Positions 33,883 through 42,534 of a stretch of 64,000 nucleotides of DNA are shown here, one piece after another (positions within the stretch are counted from its first letter, which is position 1; every line of letters starts with the position of its first letter). The translations under genes and the position numbers were made by a program. Below the pieces are notes generated by a model that was not told the origin of the DNA, made no database searches, and saw only the letters and a program-made list of their open reading frames with translations. The stretch is from Arthrobacter dokdonellae. Its GTDB lineage: Bacteria; Actinomycetota; Actinomycetes; Actinomycetales; Micrococcaceae. The stretch lies in NCBI RefSeq assembly GCF_003268655.1, contig NZ_CP029642.1, positions 992,001 through 1,056,000 on the forward strand. Reading direction: 5' to 3'.

Positions 33883-34766
33883 TGTGCCTCCTTGGCGGTG
33901 GTTCCTGCTCGGAAGAATTCCTGGCGTTGGCGGCCGAGCCCGGCAATCTCGACCTCCACGACGTCGCCGTCCTGGATGTAGGGGAAGCGGCCGGAGAGCG
34001 CCACGCCCTCGGGCGTGCCGGTGAGGATCACGTCGCCGGGCTCCAGCACCATGTACTGGCTCAGGTGGTGGATCACGGTGGGCACGTCGAAGATGAGGTC
34101 GGAGGTGTTGGAGTCCTGGCGGGGCTCGCCGTTGACCCAGCTGCGCAGGCGCAGGTTGCCGGCGTCGACGTCGGCGGCCGGGACCAGCCAGGGTCCGATG
34201 GGGGTCGACTTAGGCAGCGACTTGCCCTTGGTCCACTGGCCCGCGGCGCCGGGGAGCTGGTATTCGCGTTCGGAGAGGTCGTTGGCGAGCACGTAGCCGG
34301 CCACGGCCGAGGCCGCCGCCTCCACGCTGTCCAGGTAGCTGACCTGGCGCCCGACGACGATGCCGAGTTCCACCTCCCAGTCGTACTTGGCGGAAAGCGG
34401 CGGGATCGGCGAGGCATCAAACGGGGCGGCCACGGTGCTGTTCGGCTTCAGGAACACCACGGGGATGGCGGGTGGCTCGGCGCCGGATTCGGCGGCGTGC
34501 GCGGCGTAGTTCATGCCGATGCACACCACCGTGTTGGGCCGGGACAGCGGGGTGCCGACCCGGAGGGCGTCGGCGCCCGCCAACTCCGGCAGTTCTCCGC
34601 GGACGACGGCGGCGCGCAGTTTCGTGATCCCGTCGCCGGCCAGGAAATCACCATCGATTTCGGCGGTCAGGGGGCGGGCGTCATAGGTGCGCTCCACTCC
34701 GGTGGAATCGGCGACAATGACGACGGGGACTTCCTGTCCCGGCTCGCCAAGACGTGCAATCTTCAT
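33879..34766 (-). CDS. FAH-family hydrolase, probably 2,4-diketo-3-deoxy-L-fuconate hydrolase
   Basis: This 295-residue enzyme belongs to the fumarylacetoacetate hydrolase family and would split 2,4-diketo-3-deoxy-L-fuconate into pyruvate and L-lactate, the last step of fucose breakdown. Family blocks are NTVVCIGMNYAAHAAESG, the metal-binding WEVELGIVVG with acidic ligands, VLANDLSERE, and ILTGTPEGVALS followed by LQ-like PYIQDGDVVEVEIAGLG. The ATG at 34766 is chosen because the upstream extension has no family similarity. It is the first gene of the leftward half of the divergent fucose cluster. Confidence 0.85.
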   Translation of the reverse strand: MKIARLGEPGQEVPVVIVADSTGVERTYDARPLTAEIDGDFLAGDGITKLRAAVVRGELPELAGADALRVGTPLSRPNTVVCIGMNYAAHAAESGAEPPAIPVVFLKPNSTVAAPFDASPIPPLSAKYDWEVELGIVVGRQVSYLDSVEAAASAVAGYVLANDLSEREYQLPGAAGQWTKGKSLPKSTPIGPWLVPAADVDAGNLRLRSWVNGEPRQDSNTSDLIFDVPTVIHHLSQYMVLEPGDVILTGTPEGVALSGRFPYIQDGDVVEVEIAGLGRQRQEFFRAGTTAKEAQ

Positions 34767-34831
34767 GGGTTTCTTTCCTCTGCGGCCGCGAACAGGCGGC
34801 CTTGGTTCGAAGGTGATACCAAAAGGCCCGC

Positions 34832-34920
34832 TAACATCTGAGCTTTTGAGCAACGATACCCGCTCCTTGGCACTTAATCGTCAATTATGACCATATTGAC
34901 ATGCGAAACATCAGATGTTT
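34832..34920. promoter_or_regulatory. Divergent fucose promoter with GntR-type operator
   Basis: AAACATCAGATGTTT (34906-34920) is a perfect 15-bp palindrome lying between a TTGACA -35 box (34896-34901) and a weak -10 (around 34919) for the rightward operon. A related half-site TAACATCTGA is at 34832-34841. The form fits FadR/GntR operators. A similar AAACATCGGA half-site occurs at the promoter of the GntR gene at 40.9 kb. Confidence 0.65.
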
Positions 34921-34972
34921 AGCTGAGTTCAAGCCTGTTGTAATTCCCGCAACCATTTTTAGGAGCACCCCA

Positions 34973-36328
34973 GTGAGCACAGTCATCGCCGTGGAGACCA
35001 GCGACGTCCGGTTCCCGACGTCGCGCGAACTGGACGGCTCGGATGCCATGAATCCGGACCCGGACTACTCGGCGGCATACCTTCGCGTCGTGACGGACGG
35101 TGACGACGGATTGGAAGGGCACGGCTTCGTCTTCACGATCGGCCGCGGAAACGACGTCGAAACGGCGGCCATTGCGGCGCTCTCGCCGTATTTGGTGGGC
35201 CGCAACGTCGAGGATCTGCTCGCCGACATGGGGGCCACGTACAAGGAATTCATCAACGATTCCCAGCTGCGCTGGCTCGGGCCCGAGAAGGGCGTCATGC
35301 ACATGGCCATCGGGGCGGTGACCAACGCGCTGTGGGACCTGAAGGCCAAGCGCGCGGGCCTGCCGTTGTGGCGGCTGCTGGCCTCCATGACGCCCGAGGA
35401 ACTCGTCAACCTCGTTGACTTCCGCTACCTCAGCGACGCACTGACCCGTGACGAGGCGTTGGAAATCCTGCGCGCCGCGCAGCCCGGCAGAGACGAACGC
35501 ACCGCCACCCTGTTGGCCGAAGGCTACCCCGGCTACACCACCACGCCCGGCTGGCTGGGATATTCCGACGAAAAGCTCACGCGCCTGGCCCGGGAAGCCG
35601 TGTCCGACGGCTTCACGCAGATCAAGCTCAAGGTCGGTGCCGACCTGGCAGATGACGTTCGGCGCCTGCGCACCGCACGCGCCGCCGTCGGGCCCGACAT
35701 CAAGATCGCGGTGGACGCGAACCAGCGCTGGGACGTGGCCGAGGCCATTGAATGGATGGGCCACCTGGCACCGTTCGACATCGCCTGGATCGAGGAGCCG
35801 ACGAGCCCGGACGACATCCTGGGCCATGCCGCGATCTCCCGAGGCGTGGCGCCGATCCCCGTGGCCACCGGCGAGCACGCGCAAAACCGCGTGGTGTTCA
35901 AGCAGATGCTGCAGGCCGACGCGCTGCAGGTGCTGCAGATCGACGCCGCCCGCGTGGCCGGCGTCAACGAGAACATCGCCATCCTCCTGCTGGCCGCGAA
36001 GTTCGGCGTGCGGGTGTGCCCGCACGCCGGTGGCGTCGGGCTGTGCGAGGCCGTCCAGCACCTGTCCATGTTCGACTTCGTGGCCGTCTCCGGCCGGAAG
36101 GAGGACCGCATGATCGAGTTCGTCGACCACCTCCACGAACACTTCATCACCCCCATCGACGTCCACGCCGGGTGTTACTGGCCGCCGTCCGCGCCCGGCG
36201 GCGGCAGCGAAATGCATGCTGCCTCGCTGGCCGAGTTCAGCTTCCCCGACGGCGGCTTCTGGGCCGCCGACGCGGCCGGGGACGCCCGTGCAACGTCCAG
36301 CTCAATCCCCACCAAGGAAAAGGTGTAA
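34973..36328 (+). CDS. L-fuconate dehydratase (enolase superfamily)
   Basis: This 451-residue enzyme removes water from L-fuconate to give 2-keto-3-deoxy-L-fuconate. It is a mandelate-racemase-type enolase: the barrel lysine motif QIKLKVGAD, metal ligands in [16 protein letters not shown] and [13 protein letters not shown], and [11 protein letters not shown]. The N-terminal sequence [29 protein letters not shown] is characteristic of fuconate dehydratases. The GTG at 34973 follows AGGAG; the frame is open further but that covers the operator. It heads the rightward operon of five genes. Confidence 0.92.
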   Translation: MSTVIAVETSDVRFPTSRELDGSDAMNPDPDYSAAYLRVVTDGDDGLEGHGFVFTIGRGNDVETAAIAALSPYLVGRNVEDLLADMGATYKEFINDSQLRWLGPEKGVMHMAIGAVTNALWDLKAKRAGLPLWRLLASMTPEELVNLVDFRYLSDALTRDEALEILRAAQPGRDERTATLLAEGYPGYTTTPGWLGYSDEKLTRLAREAVSDGFTQIKLKVGADLADDVRRLRTARAAVGPDIKIAVDANQRWDVAEAIEWMGHLAPFDIAWIEEPTSPDDILGHAAISRGVAPIPVATGEHAQNRVVFKQMLQADALQVLQIDAARVAGVNENIAILLLAAKFGVRVCPHAGGVGLCEAVQHLSMFDFVAVSGRKEDRMIEFVDHLHEHFITPIDVHAGCYWPPSAPGGGSEMHAASLAEFSFPDGGFWAADAAGDARATSSSIPTKEKV

Positions 36329-36332
36329 GCGC

Positions 36333-37637
36333 ATGCCCTCACAGGTCCACATCGACCACGCCCCCTGGTTCACGGAGTCCAGGCTCGGAATGTTCGTGCA
36401 CTGGGGGCTGTATGCCATGGCCGCCAGGCACGAATGGGTCATGAGCTTTGAACGCCAGTCCGTGGGGGACTACGAGGCCTACTTCAAGCACTTTGACCCC
36501 GACCTGTACGATCCGCGCGAATGGGCCGGGCAGGCCAAGGCCGCCGGGATGGAGTACGTGGTGCTGACCACCAAGCACCACGAAGGATTCTGCCTGTGGG
36601 ACACCAAGCTGACGGACTACAAGGCACCCAACACGCCGGCCGGCCGGGACCTGATTGCCCCGTACGTTGAGGCGCTTCGTGAAGCCGGGCTCAACGTCGG
36701 CTTCTACCACTCCCTCATCGACTGGCACCACCCGGACTTCACCATCGACGACATCCACCCGTTGCGGGACGCCCCCAATGTCGAGGAGCTCAACGCAGGC
36801 CGGGACATGGCCGTGTACCGCGACTACCTGCACGGCCAGGTCCGCGAACTGATGAGCAACTACGGCCAGATCGACTACCTGTTCTTTGACTTTTCCTATG
36901 CGACGGGCCCCATGGCCGCCCGCTACCCGGGCAAGGGACGGGACGACTGGGACTCGGGGAAACTCCTGGAGATGGTCCGTGAGCTGCAGCCGGGCATCAT
37001 CGTCAATGACCGCCTGGACGTGCCCGGCGACTTCGTCACGCCCGAGCAGTACCAGCCCTCCGGCGCCATGATGAGCGGCGGCAGGGAAGTGCCGTGGGAG
37101 GCGTGCCAGACCCTTAATGGCAGCTGGGGCTATGACCGCGACAACCTGGACTGCAAGTCAGTGGACCTCCTGGTGCGCATGCTCATCGACGGCGTCGCCA
37201 AGGGCGGGAACCTGCTGCTGAATGTGGGTCCCACCGCCCGTGGTGAGATCGACCCCCGTGCGGCCGGGGCGCTGGCCGGCATGGGGGAGTGGATGCGGGC
37301 CCACGACCGCTCGATCCGCGGTGCGGGAAGCACGTCCCTGCTGCCGCCGGCCGACTGCCGCTACACCCGGCGCGGAAACCGCCTCTACCTCCACCTCTTC
37401 GCCTGGCCGCTGAAGGTGGTGCACCTGCCCGGGCTCGCCGGAAAGGTCGGCTACGCCCAGTTGCTCAACGACGGATCCGAGATCACGATGGAAGCACTGG
37501 ATCCGTCCCAGGCGGCACAGAACACCCAGCCCGGCGGCCAGCCCGCCGGCACCCTGACGCTCAAGCTCCCCGTGCAGCGGCCCAACGTTGTGGTGCCGGT
37601 CATCGAGCTGTTCCTCAACGACGAAAGCGAGTCCTGA
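36333..37637 (+). CDS. Alpha-L-fucosidase, GH29, intracellular
   Basis: This 434-residue enzyme hydrolyses alpha-L-fucosides to free L-fucose. GH29 motifs are MFVHWGLYAM near residue 20, TTKHHEGFCLWDTKLTDY near residue 80, and the nucleophile Asp186 in DYLFFDFSYA. The end of the catalytic barrel (GGNLLLNVGPTARGEID) is also typical. There is no signal peptide, so it works inside the cell and implies import of fucosylated oligosaccharides. No transporter lies in this cluster. It follows fuconate dehydratase by 4 bp and overlaps the mutarotase start, so it belongs to the same operon. Confidence 0.92.
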   Translation: MPSQVHIDHAPWFTESRLGMFVHWGLYAMAARHEWVMSFERQSVGDYEAYFKHFDPDLYDPREWAGQAKAAGMEYVVLTTKHHEGFCLWDTKLTDYKAPNTPAGRDLIAPYVEALREAGLNVGFYHSLIDWHHPDFTIDDIHPLRDAPNVEELNAGRDMAVYRDYLHGQVRELMSNYGQIDYLFFDFSYATGPMAARYPGKGRDDWDSGKLLEMVRELQPGIIVNDRLDVPGDFVTPEQYQPSGAMMSGGREVPWEACQTLNGSWGYDRDNLDCKSVDLLVRMLIDGVAKGGNLLLNVGPTARGEIDPRAAGALAGMGEWMRAHDRSIRGAGSTSLLPPADCRYTRRGNRLYLHLFAWPLKVVHLPGLAGKVGYAQLLNDGSEITMEALDPSQAAQNTQPGGQPAGTLTLKLPVQRPNVVVPVIELFLNDESES

Positions 37638-37948
37638 TGCAGACGATCGCCCTGCACACCCGGCTCAAGCCGGGCAAGGAATCCGAATACGACTCCGTCC
37701 ATGCCCGCATCAGCGACGAGCTGGACGCCGCCCTGCGCGCCGCGGGCGTGGCGAACTGGAACATTTGGCGCAGCGGCCGGGAGCTTTTCCACGTCGTGGA
37801 GGTCGCCGACTACCAGGCCATGCGCCGGGAACTCGCCGCCAACCCCGTCAACATCGCCTGGCAGGCCGTCATGGCTGGGCTGCTCGAGGTCGAGGACGAC
37901 TACTCGGGCGAGGACATGGGCCTGGCGAAGGTGTGGGAACTGCCATGA
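37637..37948 (+). CDS. L-fucose/L-rhamnose mutarotase family protein
   Basis: This 103-residue protein belongs to the RhaM/FucU-like L-rhamnose mutarotase family (DUF718) and would interconvert alpha and beta anomers of L-fucose. Family features are HTRLKPGKESEYDSVH, the middle NWNIWRSGRELFHVVEV and a C-terminal VNIAWQAVMAGLL. Start and stop overlap both neighbours (TGATG at 37635 and ATGA at 37945), showing tight translational coupling. It supplies the anomer used by the dehydrogenase encoded next. Confidence 0.88.
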   Translation: MQTIALHTRLKPGKESEYDSVHARISDELDAALRAAGVANWNIWRSGRELFHVVEVADYQAMRRELAANPVNIAWQAVMAGLLEVEDDYSGEDMGLAKVWELP

Positions 37949-38913
37949 GCCTCCCCGACCTGGGCCGGCTGGGCTTCGGTGCCGCGGGCATCGGCAACCT
38001 GTACCGCGCCATGGACGACGACGTTGCTGCCGCCACCCTGGGTGCCGCCTGGGACGCGGGCATCAGGTATTTTGACACGGCGCCGCACTACGGGCTGGGC
38101 CTGTCCGAACGCCGGCTGGGGGCCGTGCTGGCCGCCAAGCCGCGCTGGGAGTTTGTCATCTCCACCAAGGTGGGGCGCATCCTGGAACCCGCGGCCAACC
38201 CCGACGGCGCCAGGGACAGCGAGGGCTTTGACGTCCCCGCCGACACCGTGCGCCGCTGGGACCCGTCCGAGGCGGGCATCCGCCGCAGCATCGAGGACTC
38301 GCTGGATCGCCTGGGCCTGGAAACCATCGACATCGCCTACCTCCACGACCCCGACGTCTATGACCTTGACGCCGGCATCACCCAGGCGCTGCCGGCACTG
38401 GAAAAGCTGAGGGCAGAGGGGCTCGTGCGCGCGATCGGCGTCGGCGCGAACTCCGCCGACGCGCTCGCCGCCTGCATCCGCGGCGCGGACCTGGACCTGG
38501 TCATGCTGGCCGGCCGGTACACGCTGCTGGAACAGCCGGCCGCAGCGGACCTGCTGCCGCTGTGCGCCGAGCGGGGGGTGGGCGTGGCCAACGTGGGCGT
38601 CTACAACTCGGGGCTGCTGGCCCGCCCCGTGGTCCCGGAGACCGCCAACTACAACTACGCCCCGGCCCCGGCGGACATCCTGGCCAAGGCCCGCGCGCTG
38701 GCCGCGTGCTGCGCCGACTACGGCGTTGAACTGCCGACGGCTGCGCTCCAGTTCGCCGCGAACCACCCAGTGGTGCGCACCGTGGTCGTGGGGGCGACGT
38801 CCCCCGCCCAGATCACCCAGACCGCCGAGCGCATGGCGGAGCCCGTCCCCGCCGCGCTCTGGGACGAACTGGCTAGAAGAGGGCTGACAGCCGGGGGGCC
38901 GGACCGTGCCTGA
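37945..38913 (+). CDS. Aldo/keto reductase, probable L-fucose dehydrogenase
   Basis: This 322-residue aldo/keto reductase probably oxidises L-fucose to L-fucono-lactone, the first committed step. The catalytic tetrad is visible: Asp44 and Tyr49 in FDTAPHYGLGLSE, Lys75 in ISTKVG, and His in IAYLHDPDVYD. The overall pattern (GFGAAGIGNLYRAM, RRSIEDSLDRLGLETID) is that of D-threo-aldose 1-dehydrogenases, which accept L-fucose. It overlaps both neighbours and lies between a mutarotase and a lactonase, which supports the assignment. Confidence 0.88.
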   Translation: MSLPDLGRLGFGAAGIGNLYRAMDDDVAAATLGAAWDAGIRYFDTAPHYGLGLSERRLGAVLAAKPRWEFVISTKVGRILEPAANPDGARDSEGFDVPADTVRRWDPSEAGIRRSIEDSLDRLGLETIDIAYLHDPDVYDLDAGITQALPALEKLRAEGLVRAIGVGANSADALAACIRGADLDLVMLAGRYTLLEQPAAADLLPLCAERGVGVANVGVYNSGLLARPVVPETANYNYAPAPADILAKARALAACCADYGVELPTAALQFAANHPVVRTVVVGATSPAQITQTAERMAEPVPAALWDELARRGLTAGGPDRA

Positions 38914-39790
38914 TCCCGCGGCCGAACCCCGGGCGCGCGGGGCGGGCGACGGCGTCGTGCGCGTGGACGCACACCTGCACCTGTGGGAGCTGGCTGACGG
39001 GCGCTACGCGTGGCTTGCGCCGGAGCACGGGCCGCTGTACCGCACGTTCACGGCCGAGGAGGCCCGGGAGACGCTGGCCGCGGCCGGCGTGGGGCGGGCC
39101 ATCCTGGTCCAGGCCGACGACACGGCTGCGGACACCGAGGCCATGCTGGCAACTGCGGAGGCGCATGACTTCATCGCCGGTGTGGTCGGGTGGCTGCCGC
39201 TGGAGGATCCGTCAGCGTTCGAAAACACGTTGGGTGCGATGCTCCAGAACCCGCATTTTTGCGGTGTCCGCACGCTCATCCACGACGACCCGCGGCCGGA
39301 CGTGCTGGACCGTCCCGCCGTGCGCCAGTCGCTGGGCTTGCTGGCTGCGGCGGGGCTGGCGTTTGACGTCCCCGACGCGTTCCCGCGGCATCTGGGCCAG
39401 GCGGCCACGGTGGCCCGTGACTTCCCGGGGCTGACGGTGGTCCTTGACCACCTGGGCAAGCCGCCCCGGGCCGGCTCCGATGCGGACATGGTCGAGTGGG
39501 AACGGCAGCTGCGAGCCCTGGCCACCCTGCCCAACACCGTCGCGAAAGTTTCCGGGCTGCACTGCGCCGGGACGGAGTTCTCCGCCGCCGCGCTCGAGCG
39601 TGTGTGGACGGCCGCGCTGGAGGCATTCGGACCCGACCGGCTCATGTTCGGCGGGGACTGGCCGGTCAGCCTGCTCGGGGCGAGCTACGCGGACACCGTC
39701 GGCACCATGTCCGCCCTCACGGCAACACTGTCGGCGTCCGAAAGGGGCCAGGTCTGGGCCGGCACGGCGCAGCGGGTCTATACAAGGTGA
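38906..39790 (+). CDS. Amidohydrolase_2 family L-fuconolactonase
   Basis: This 294-residue TIM-barrel hydrolase would open L-fuconolactone to L-fuconate. The metal-type motif is VDAHLHLWEL near residue 21, followed by GVRTLIHDD, VLDHLGKPPR, AKVSGLHC and FGGDWPVSLL, as in fuconolactonases and related PMD-type lactonases. The GTG at 38906 overlaps the end of the dehydrogenase gene by 8 bp; no better start is present. It is the last gene of the rightward operon. With this gene all steps from fucoside to pyruvate plus lactate are covered. Confidence 0.9.
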   Translation: MPDPAAEPRARGAGDGVVRVDAHLHLWELADGRYAWLAPEHGPLYRTFTAEEARETLAAAGVGRAILVQADDTAADTEAMLATAEAHDFIAGVVGWLPLEDPSAFENTLGAMLQNPHFCGVRTLIHDDPRPDVLDRPAVRQSLGLLAAAGLAFDVPDAFPRHLGQAATVARDFPGLTVVLDHLGKPPRAGSDADMVEWERQLRALATLPNTVAKVSGLHCAGTEFSAAALERVWTAALEAFGPDRLMFGGDWPVSLLGASYADTVGTMSALTATLSASERGQVWAGTAQRVYTR

Positions 39791-39814
39791 GGCCCCGGGG
39801 GCGAAGCCGTCCGT

Positions 39815-40123
39815 CTAGGCTGCCAGCAGTCGCGGTGCGTCCGGTTCGAGGACACTGATCCGGCAATCGGTCTGGAGCGGGTCGATGCGGACCGGCAGGC
39901 GGCCCTCCTTTGAGCAGGCATGGAGCTCTTCCAGGACGTCCCCGGCGACCCGGGCGTGGCTGACGTCAAGGATCAGGGCCAGCGTGGGCATCAGCGACTT
40001 GGCGCGCCTGGCAACGACGTAGAGCGCTTGGACGTTGCTCCCGGTCACGGCGCCCCGCGCCTGAACCTGGACCTTGGCGCTGTCATGGTCGATCCGCACG
40101 AGCACATGGATTTTGGGGGTCAT
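39815..40123 (-). CDS. Small STAS-like protein, unknown function
   Basis: This 102-residue protein has a beta-alpha pattern like STAS domains (VQVQARGAVTGSNVQALYVVARRAKSLMPTLALILDVSHARV), in which ALILDVSHARV would be the central strand and loop. No phosphorylatable serine in the usual DLS context is obvious. The ATG at 40123 is preceded by GGAAG; the frame continues upstream without coding character. It lies between the fucose operon and its probable regulator but on the regulator's strand. A role is not evident. Confidence 0.6.
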   Translation of the reverse strand: MTPKIHVLVRIDHDSAKVQVQARGAVTGSNVQALYVVARRAKSLMPTLALILDVSHARVAGDVLEELHACSKEGRLPVRIDPLQTDCRISVLEPDAPRLLAA

Positions 40124-40292
40124 GATCCAACTTCCGTCCATCGGTGGCCGCGACGCTGCGGCTACCGCCAGCCTAGGCGGTGATTGTGACGTGGGCAACA
40201 ATGTGACGGCCTGTTTGGAGTCCCTGCCGGATGCCGGCTTCGCATGCCGGCGGCGCCGGACGGCCGTCGTCGTGCGTTTGCCGCAGACGGGT

Positions 40293-40964
40293 CTACAGCG
40301 CCTGCCGGAGCCAGTGCTCCACGCCGCTGATGTGCACGGTGAGCAGGGCGCGGGCCAGCTCGGCGTCCCGGCGTTCGAGCGCCTCGATGATGGCCGCGTG
40401 CTCGGCGAGCGTGCGGTCCACGGCCTTTTCCTGTGTCAGGCCGCGCCAGATGCGGGCCCGGACGGTGCTGCTGGAGAGCCCGTCCAGGACGCTGGCCAGG
40501 TAGGAGTTGTTGGCCGCGGCGGCGATGAGGCCGTGGAAGACCAGGTCGTGCTCGACGAGGGTCTCGACCCTGGTGTCGTCATTGATGTCCGCCATCGTGG
40601 CGCGCAGGGCGGCAAGCTGGTCTGCCGTGATGCGTCCGGCGGCAATTGCCGCTGCTGCCGGTTCCAGGATGCGGCGCACCTCAAAGATGTCCAGGATGGA
40701 CTTGTCCTGGTGCAGGTCCACGATGAACGTCATGGCCTCGGTGAGCAGCTTGGGCTCCAGGCTGGTCACATAGGTGCCGTCCCCGCGGCGCACGTCCAGC
40801 ACCCGGATGATTTCCAGGGCCTTGACGGCCTCGCGCAGTGAGCTGCGGGAAAGGCCCAGCTTTTCGCTCAGTTCCTTCTCGGGCGGGAGCCGGTCCCCGG
40901 CGCCCAGCTCGCCGGAGAGGATCATGTCCTTGATCTTCGTGATTGCCTCGTCGGTTACAGCCAT
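40293..40964 (-). CDS. GntR/FadR-family regulator of the fucose genes
   Basis: This 223-residue regulator has an N-terminal winged helix (RLPPEKELSEKLGLSRSSLREAVKALEIIRVLDVRRGDGTYV) and a C-terminal FCD domain (IFEVRRILEPAAAAIAA, VEHDLVFHGLIAAAANNSYL, EHAAIIEALERRDAELA) with the Asp/His residues used for metal and ligand binding. It flanks the fucose operon, and its own promoter carries AAACATCGGA (40976-40990), like the operator between the divergent fucose genes. FCD regulators commonly sense sugar acids, so fuconate or its keto-deoxy product is a likely signal; this is inferred. Confidence 0.88.
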   Translation of the reverse strand: MAVTDEAITKIKDMILSGELGAGDRLPPEKELSEKLGLSRSSLREAVKALEIIRVLDVRRGDGTYVTSLEPKLLTEAMTFIVDLHQDKSILDIFEVRRILEPAAAAIAAGRITADQLAALRATMADINDDTRVETLVEHDLVFHGLIAAAANNSYLASVLDGLSSSTVRARIWRGLTQEKAVDRTLAEHAAIIEALERRDAELARALLTVHISGVEHWLRQAL

Positions 40965-40975
40965 GGGCCCAGTCT

Positions 40976-40990
40976 ATTGGTCCGATGTTT
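40976..40990 (-). promoter_or_regulatory. Putative autoregulatory half-site of the fucose GntR gene
   Basis: On the minus strand AAACATCGGACCAAT shares AAACATCxGA with the palindrome at 34906. It lies 12 bp upstream of the GntR start codon, where binding would block transcription or translation initiation. Confidence 0.45.
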
Positions 40991-41117
40991 ATTCGGGGTG
41001 CAGGCGCGGGGCTGAAGGGACCCGGCGGCAGCAGCGGCGGCCCGCGCCGGACTCGGCCCACGGGGTGTCGACTCGCTCGCAGGGCTCGCTGCTCGACCGC
41101 CGGAAGCCGGCGAGCAA

Positions 41118-41148
41118 AAGGCACCCCTGAACCAGTCAGGGGGGCCTT
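41118..41148 (-). terminator. Terminator beyond the distal att site
   Basis: On the minus strand AAGGCCCCCCTGA pairs with TCAGGGGTGCCTT and ends in TTTT. It lies 6 bp beyond the duplicated tRNA-Ser 3' end at 41155. It is probably the original terminator of the tRNA gene, displaced when the element inserted. Confidence 0.7.
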
Positions 41149-41154
41149 GATGAT

Positions 41155-41174
41155 GCGGAGACGGGGGGATTTGA
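41155..41174. repeat. Distal attachment site (tRNA-Ser 3' duplicate)
   Basis: GCGGAGACGGGGGGATTTGA is identical to 42534-42553, and the following CCCCC also matches after one missing base. It is a partial copy of the tRNA-Ser(GCT) 3' end and marks the far end of the inserted element. Confidence 0.75.
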
Positions 41175-41289
41175 CCCCCACGAAACCCCTAAAACACGCG
41201 GTTTTTGTAGGGTGTCGATAAGACTACCGTCTACTACGTTAGAGAGTGTCCACTTCGTTAGACAGCAAGTGTTACCGACGGTAACGCGG

Positions 41290-41692
41290 TCAAACGTCCC
41301 ACGCGACGCCGATACACCGCCGCGCACACACATCCATGAACAGCTGCTCCGCCGACTCCAAACCCACCACCCGCGCCAACAGAATATTCTCCGACACACC
41401 CAACGCACGGGCTTTCTCCGCCGTCGACCCACACGACACAAACGCTGCCAGCAACGCAGGCAAAGAAATCAACCGCCGCGCCGTCAACCGATCCACCATC
41501 ACCTCCCGCGCCACTTGCACCGCCAACGACGGCGCCCCGCCCATGCCCCAATATCCGGTGAATCTCCTCAGGCGCAATCGTGTTCCGCTGCGTCTGCCGC
41601 GTCGCCCGAGGGTCGACCACGACCGCGCCACTGTCCGGGTCAAAATACCCGCACTGATCCCCTGCTAAGTCCTTGTATAAGACCCTGCCCAT
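41290..41692 (-). pseudogene. Frameshifted ImmA/IrrE-like phage gene
   Basis: The first 50 codons from the ATG at 41692 read GRVLYKDLAGDQCGYFDPDS and end near EEIHRILGHG. The reading then continues in another frame as VAREVMVDRLTARRLISLPA, EKARALGVSENILLARV and AEQLFMDVCARRCIG. Joined, this resembles the small ImmA/IrrE-type metallopeptidases encoded next to phage repressors. The HExxH zinc motif would lie at the break and is not intact (HRILGH). The gene is interrupted around 41540, so it is called a pseudogene. Confidence 0.6.
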
Positions 41693-41789
41693 AACATCCC
41701 ACAAATCCCCAGCGGCCCCCAGTGGAACGCTGGAATAAGTGTGTGCCAGGACACTGACAATACCGGCCTATTCGGGCAATGAAACGGCA

Positions 41790-42290
41790 TTAACTTTTGC
41801 GGGTCTTCGGGTCCTTGATCTCCCGTGCCGCCGCCAGCCCGCAATCCCAACGGGACGGCACCGGTGACAGCACCTTCCCCGGCTCATTGTTACGCGGCTC
41901 GGCAAGCATTTCACGCCACCCCTCCATGCGCCGGATAACCTCCGTCAACAACTCCAGATCGTCTAGTTCGGCTGCGCGTGACGCCGGCTCGGGAATTTCC
42001 CGCCCGTCCATGTAATCCATGTCAATCTCCGACGGGTCAGTCTGCCCCGCCTCCGCAGCATCCAACACGTCATGGATGACGCCGTGCCGCCAGGCCAGCG
42101 CCTTCTCCATCTTCAGCTGCGTAGGGATCGACGGCTCAGTCCGCCCGAACTCGAACGTCTTCACTGTTGAATCGGACCCGATGCCCGCCTCGAAGGCGAA
42201 CGGGGCGCGCCCCATGCCCCTCTCTCCGCGTCGTTGGCGTGCGAGCCGGCCAATGTGGGCCAGCATCCGGTCTCTGTTGTTTGTGCTCAT
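41790..42290 (-). CDS. Phage-type HTH regulator (immunity-repressor-like)
   Basis: This 166-residue protein has an XRE-like helix-turn-helix in the first 70 residues (RLARQRRGERGM, EAGIGSDSTVKTFEFGRTEPSIPTQLKMEKALAW), followed by an acidic linker and a helical tail. It lies upstream of the ImmA-like pseudogene on the same strand, the usual order of repressor and protease in actinobacterial temperate phages and integrative elements. It may be the last intact gene of the relic. Codon bias is weaker than in flanking genes. Repressor activity is inferred. Confidence 0.7.
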   Translation of the reverse strand: MSTNNRDRMLAHIGRLARQRRGERGMGRAPFAFEAGIGSDSTVKTFEFGRTEPSIPTQLKMEKALAWRHGVIHDVLDAAEAGQTDPSEIDMDYMDGREIPEPASRAAELDDLELLTEVIRRMEGWREMLAEPRNNEPGKVLSPVPSRWDCGLAAAREIKDPKTRKS

Positions 42291-42479
42291 GGGTCAACCA
42301 TCCCAGCCGTGACCGGGTAGCAGCAAACATTTTTGGCACCCCAAATAATCAGACACGCCGGAAAAACCACAGTGTAATTTTGTGGTACTGGGGTTCTAAA
42401 TACCCGTCCCCACGTGCGCTTTCACTGCCACTCACCAATTGCTACCCAGTGACCCCTTGACAGGACGCGGTAACACATC

Positions 42480-42513
42480 GGGGGCCGACGGTAACTTTCT
42501 ACCGCCGACCCCC
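42480..42513 (-). terminator. Terminator downstream of tRNA-Ser(GCT)
   Basis: GGGGGCCGACGGTA pairs with TACCGCCGACCCCC around a short loop, with two mismatches. On the minus strand it follows the tRNA 3' end by about 20 bp. Since it lies inside the inserted element, it probably came with it and replaced the native terminator at 41118. Confidence 0.65.
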
Positions 42514-42534
42514 TTCTGACCTGCGCTTTTACAG

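Noticed and set aside
41136..41441. Possible small cysteine-rich protein on the minus strand
   Set aside because: It crosses the att site and terminator and runs opposite or out of frame with the ImmA-like remnant. The composition is not protein-like.
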